A stretch of DNA of 64,000 nucleotides from Hymenobacter jejuensis (lineage in GTDB: Bacteria > Bacteroidota > Bacteroidia > Cytophagales > Hymenobacteraceae): the NCBI RefSeq assembly GCF_006337165.1, contig NZ_CP040896.1, forward strand, positions 124,001 through 188,000, written 5' to 3'. This document shows, piece after piece, positions 62,156 to 64,000 of the stretch (its first letter is position 1; each line of letters begins with the position of its first letter). The position numbers were made by a program, and so were the translations under genes. The notes under the pieces are model-generated. The model saw only the letters and a list, made by a program, of their open reading frames with translations, had not been told where the DNA came from and did not search any database.

Positions 62156-63160
62156 CTAGCCTGCCATCTGGTTACAGCCGCGGATATCGGAGTTGTCCAT
62201 GCGGCCGAGCACTTCAAAAGAGCCGTCGGGATGTTGGCGGGCCAGGTCTTTGGTTTCGATGAAAGCGCAGCTGTCCACGTTGGCGAGGTCGATGACGTTG
62301 ATGGCGCCATCGGGGCGGGTGGCGGAAACGGCGAACGGATCGGAAGGGTCGCGGAGCAGTACGCGCAGTTGCGGCGGACTGTGAAACCGACCGTCGCCGA
62401 GGCTGTAGGCCTGCGACAGCAGCTCCGTCATGCCGTACTCCGAGTGAATGCCTGCCGGCCCAAAAGCCTGCTTCAGCTCATCGTGCAGCTCTTCGCGGAT
62501 CATCTCACGCCGCCGGCCCTTCATACCACCGGTTTCGAGCACCGTAAGACCTTGTAATTCAGGCGCGTCGCCGTAGACCGTCACCAAATCAAGCAGCGCA
62601 TACGAAACGCCAATAAGCATAATCCGGCGTCCCGAGTCGCGCTTGGCTTCGGCCAAGGCTTGCAGCAACGCCGCGTGATCGTGCAGGAAAAAAGCCGACT
62701 GCGCCTGCCCCGACTGCTGCGCAAAGTATCCTACCATTGCCACCAACGACGAGTTGCCCTGCTCTAGGTACGAAGGCAACAACGCTAGAAACGTCCAGCC
62801 GGTGAGCGGGCCGTAGTATTGCTCGAAGATGCGGGCTGCGTTTTGGCGGTACAGCTCCGGCTCGCGCACGCAATGGCGACTGCGCTGTTGCAGGGTCGTG
62901 CCGCTGCTCAAAAACAACTCCCGCGGCTCCCATTCCTGCGGGTCGGTGCGCACGTCGTGGGTTTTGAAAAACTCTATGGGCAAAAACGGAATCTCGGTTA
63001 CGGAATTGACCTGGCTGGCCTCGCGGCCCAACAGCGTCAGGTATTCGCGGTACGGTGGGCAATGCACCGCCTGATACCGGAAGAGCCTCAGCGCCAGGGT
63101 GTCAGCATTTGAATCGTGGATAGAAAACAGGTCGCGCAGGTAGTCGTCGCGGAAACTCAT
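62156..63160 (-). CDS. LuxE-type acyl-protein synthetase-like protein
   Basis: A 334-residue protein of the LuxE family (adenylating enzymes that activate fatty acids as acyl-AMP). Visible motifs: LPIEFFKTHDV, the P-loop-like SSGTT, GGMKGRRREM and HSEYGMTELLSQAYS. In luminous bacteria LuxE works with the reductase LuxC and transferase LuxD; neither is here. The protein may serve as a stand-alone acyl-activating enzyme of unknown substrate. It is divergent from the lipoprotein gene at 63286. Confidence 0.88.
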   Translation of the reverse strand: MSFRDDYLRDLFSIHDSNADTLALRLFRYQAVHCPPYREYLTLLGREASQVNSVTEIPFLPIEFFKTHDVRTDPQEWEPRELFLSSGTTLQQRSRHCVREPELYRQNAARIFEQYYGPLTGWTFLALLPSYLEQGNSSLVAMVGYFAQQSGQAQSAFFLHDHAALLQALAEAKRDSGRRIMLIGVSYALLDLVTVYGDAPELQGLTVLETGGMKGRRREMIREELHDELKQAFGPAGIHSEYGMTELLSQAYSLGDGRFHSPPQLRVLLRDPSDPFAVSATRPDGAINVIDLANVDSCAFIETKDLARQHPDGSFEVLGRMDNSDIRGCNQMAG

Positions 63161-63285
63161 TAGCAGGTAGCGTGGTTAGCGAAATGATATAACAAATGCG
63201 GCGGCGCTTCGTTGAGAATTTGTACCTTTCTTTGGGTCACAATGGTTAGCCTATTAGCCGTAAACACTGCTTTATTTTTACCAAA

Positions 63286-63840
63286 ATGACACCCATTCGT
63301 ACTCTTTCTATCTGCGCTTTATTGGCTCTGGCGAGCGCTGCGGTTACGTCCTGCATCGAGCCGCCAAATTATCCCGATGAGCCCAGCATTGAGTTCAAAA
63401 GCATTCAGTCGCAGCGCGTCGATAAGATCACGGGTACTTACGACACCATTACGGTAAGCGTCAATTTTAAAGATGGGAACGGGGATCTGGGGTTGAGCAG
63501 CGACGAGAAAAACCCGCCTTACAGCGACCGCGACAGCCAAGGCAAAGTCAACATCTTCAAAGACAACTATTTCTTTGAGCCCCAGATCTACAATGAGTCA
63601 AGCAAAGCGTTTGAGCCCATTGCGTTACCCAACCCCGACAACAATTACAACAGCCGTTTTCCACGCCTGGCCCCCGACAACCGCTCGGCCCCGCTCAAGG
63701 GCACGTTGAGCTTTGGTCAGAAGTTTTTTGTGGGCACCTTTCCGCCCGGCGCTACTGTGCGTTTTCAGGTTAGCATTGCCGACCGCGCCCTGCACGTGAG
63801 CAACAAGGTCACGACCGACCCGATTATCATTCCGCGCTAA
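63286..63840 (+). CDS. Putative lipoprotein of unknown function
   Basis: A 184-residue protein with a type II signal peptide (MTPIRTLSICALLALASAAV, lipobox AVTSC). The mature domain has DTITVSVNFKDGNGDLGLSS and a series of Asp/Asn-rich turns, and resembles an Ig-like or cadherin-like fold; calcium binding is possible but not shown. Flanked by its own terminator. Confidence 0.75.
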   Translation: MTPIRTLSICALLALASAAVTSCIEPPNYPDEPSIEFKSIQSQRVDKITGTYDTITVSVNFKDGNGDLGLSSDEKNPPYSDRDSQGKVNIFKDNYFFEPQIYNESSKAFEPIALPNPDNNYNSRFPRLAPDNRSAPLKGTLSFGQKFFVGTFPPGATVRFQVSIADRALHVSNKVTTDPIIIPR

Positions 63841-63870
63841 GAACACAAGCGCCTGCGCTTTCCTTCATAA

Positions 63871-63908
63871 ACAAGGCCCGTCCGGATGAACATCCAGACG
63901 GGCCTTGT
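63871..63908. terminator. Bidirectional terminator at the right end
   Basis: A 12-bp perfect stem (acaaggcccgtc / gacgggccttgt), extended after one mismatch by ggatg/catcc. Confidence 0.85.
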
Positions 63909-63921
63909 GGCTTTTGGTGAC

Positions 63922-64000
63922 TTAATAGATAGCAGGAAAGCGCTTAGGATCAGCTTCTTGCATCAGCTCGTACACCGTATCGAACACATCTTCCACGTTG
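63922..64000 (-). CDS. C-terminal end of an unidentified gene (cut by window edge)
   Basis: An open frame on the minus strand runs in from the right edge and ends in TAA at 63922-63924. The last 25 residues include VEDVFDTVYELMQEADP and end RFPAIY. The segment is too short to name the protein. A terminator lies just beyond it, as expected for a real gene end. Confidence 0.6.
   Translation of the reverse strand, partial: NVEDVFDTVYELMQEADPKRFPAIY

Noticed and set aside
1..64000. CRISPR array, prophage, transposase, tRNA or rRNA operon
   Set aside because: No regularly spaced repeats, integrase, transposase, phage structural gene or cloverleaf sequence was recognised on either strand. A tRNA scan would be needed to exclude a missed tRNA.

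Overview
The window is a chromosomal segment of a moderately GC-rich member of the Bacteroidota, most likely a Cytophagales bacterium close to Hymenobacter. Evidence: a SusC/SusD/SusE-type uptake locus, C-terminal sorting tails of the type IX secretion kind, a LytTR/histidine-kinase pair, DUF3078, DUF2279 and DUF2027-Smr proteins, promoters of the Bacteroidota form TTTG-N19-TANNTTTG, and almost no Shine-Dalgarno sequences. This placement is inferred from gene content; no database was searched.

Layout. 1-6.9 kb: two paralogous CzcA/CusA-type heavy-metal RND pumps (the first cut by the window edge) flank cydAB, the quinol oxidase genes. 6.9-12.5 kb: envelope genes (DUF3078 barrel, a second barrel-like protein, an M28 peptidase, a META-domain lipoprotein and two tandem secreted paralogues of unknown function). 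12.6-16 kb: pyruvate carboxylase. 16.2-24.2 kb: an SDR protein lacking the catalytic Tyr next to a photolyase, a TetR-like regulator overlapping an ABC1/UbiB kinase, a dienelactone hydrolase, a DUF962/Mpo1 membrane protein and a TPR sensor kinase. 24.2-29.9 kb: LytTR regulator, lipoprotein, phenylalanine hydroxylase behind a leader-peptide attenuator, a DoxX fusion protein with a small lipoprotein, and a membrane-anchored AraC regulator.

30-38.3 kb is a complete tryptophan operon on the minus strand, trpE-G-D-C-F-B-A followed by a DAHP synthase gene. It is preceded by a well-formed Bacteroidota promoter, a 25-codon leader peptide with three consecutive Trp codons, and an intrinsic terminator. 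38.4-50.3 kb is a carbohydrate locus: CBM-containing esterase, susC-susD-susE, a BadF/GlcNAc-kinase-type sugar kinase, and a secreted GH13 alpha-amylase with a type IX sorting tail. 50.5-64 kb: DUF2279 protein, Smr/DUF2027 protein, M1 peptidase, an A+T-rich membrane-anchored orphan, the RNase P RNA gene, a GH5-like glycosidase, a cytochrome c/sorbosone-dehydrogenase pair, a sigma54-type response regulator without DNA-binding domain, a LuxE-like protein, a lipoprotein and the C-terminal end of an unidentified gene.

The most interesting signals are regulatory and structural: two leader-peptide attenuators on aromatic amino-acid genes (trpE and phhA), and a family of gene-end palindromes that share a TTGATAATCAA-like centre but have unrelated arms, the most extreme being a perfect 59-base palindrome that includes the last codons of a gene. 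No CRISPR array, tRNA, rRNA operon, transposase or prophage gene was seen.
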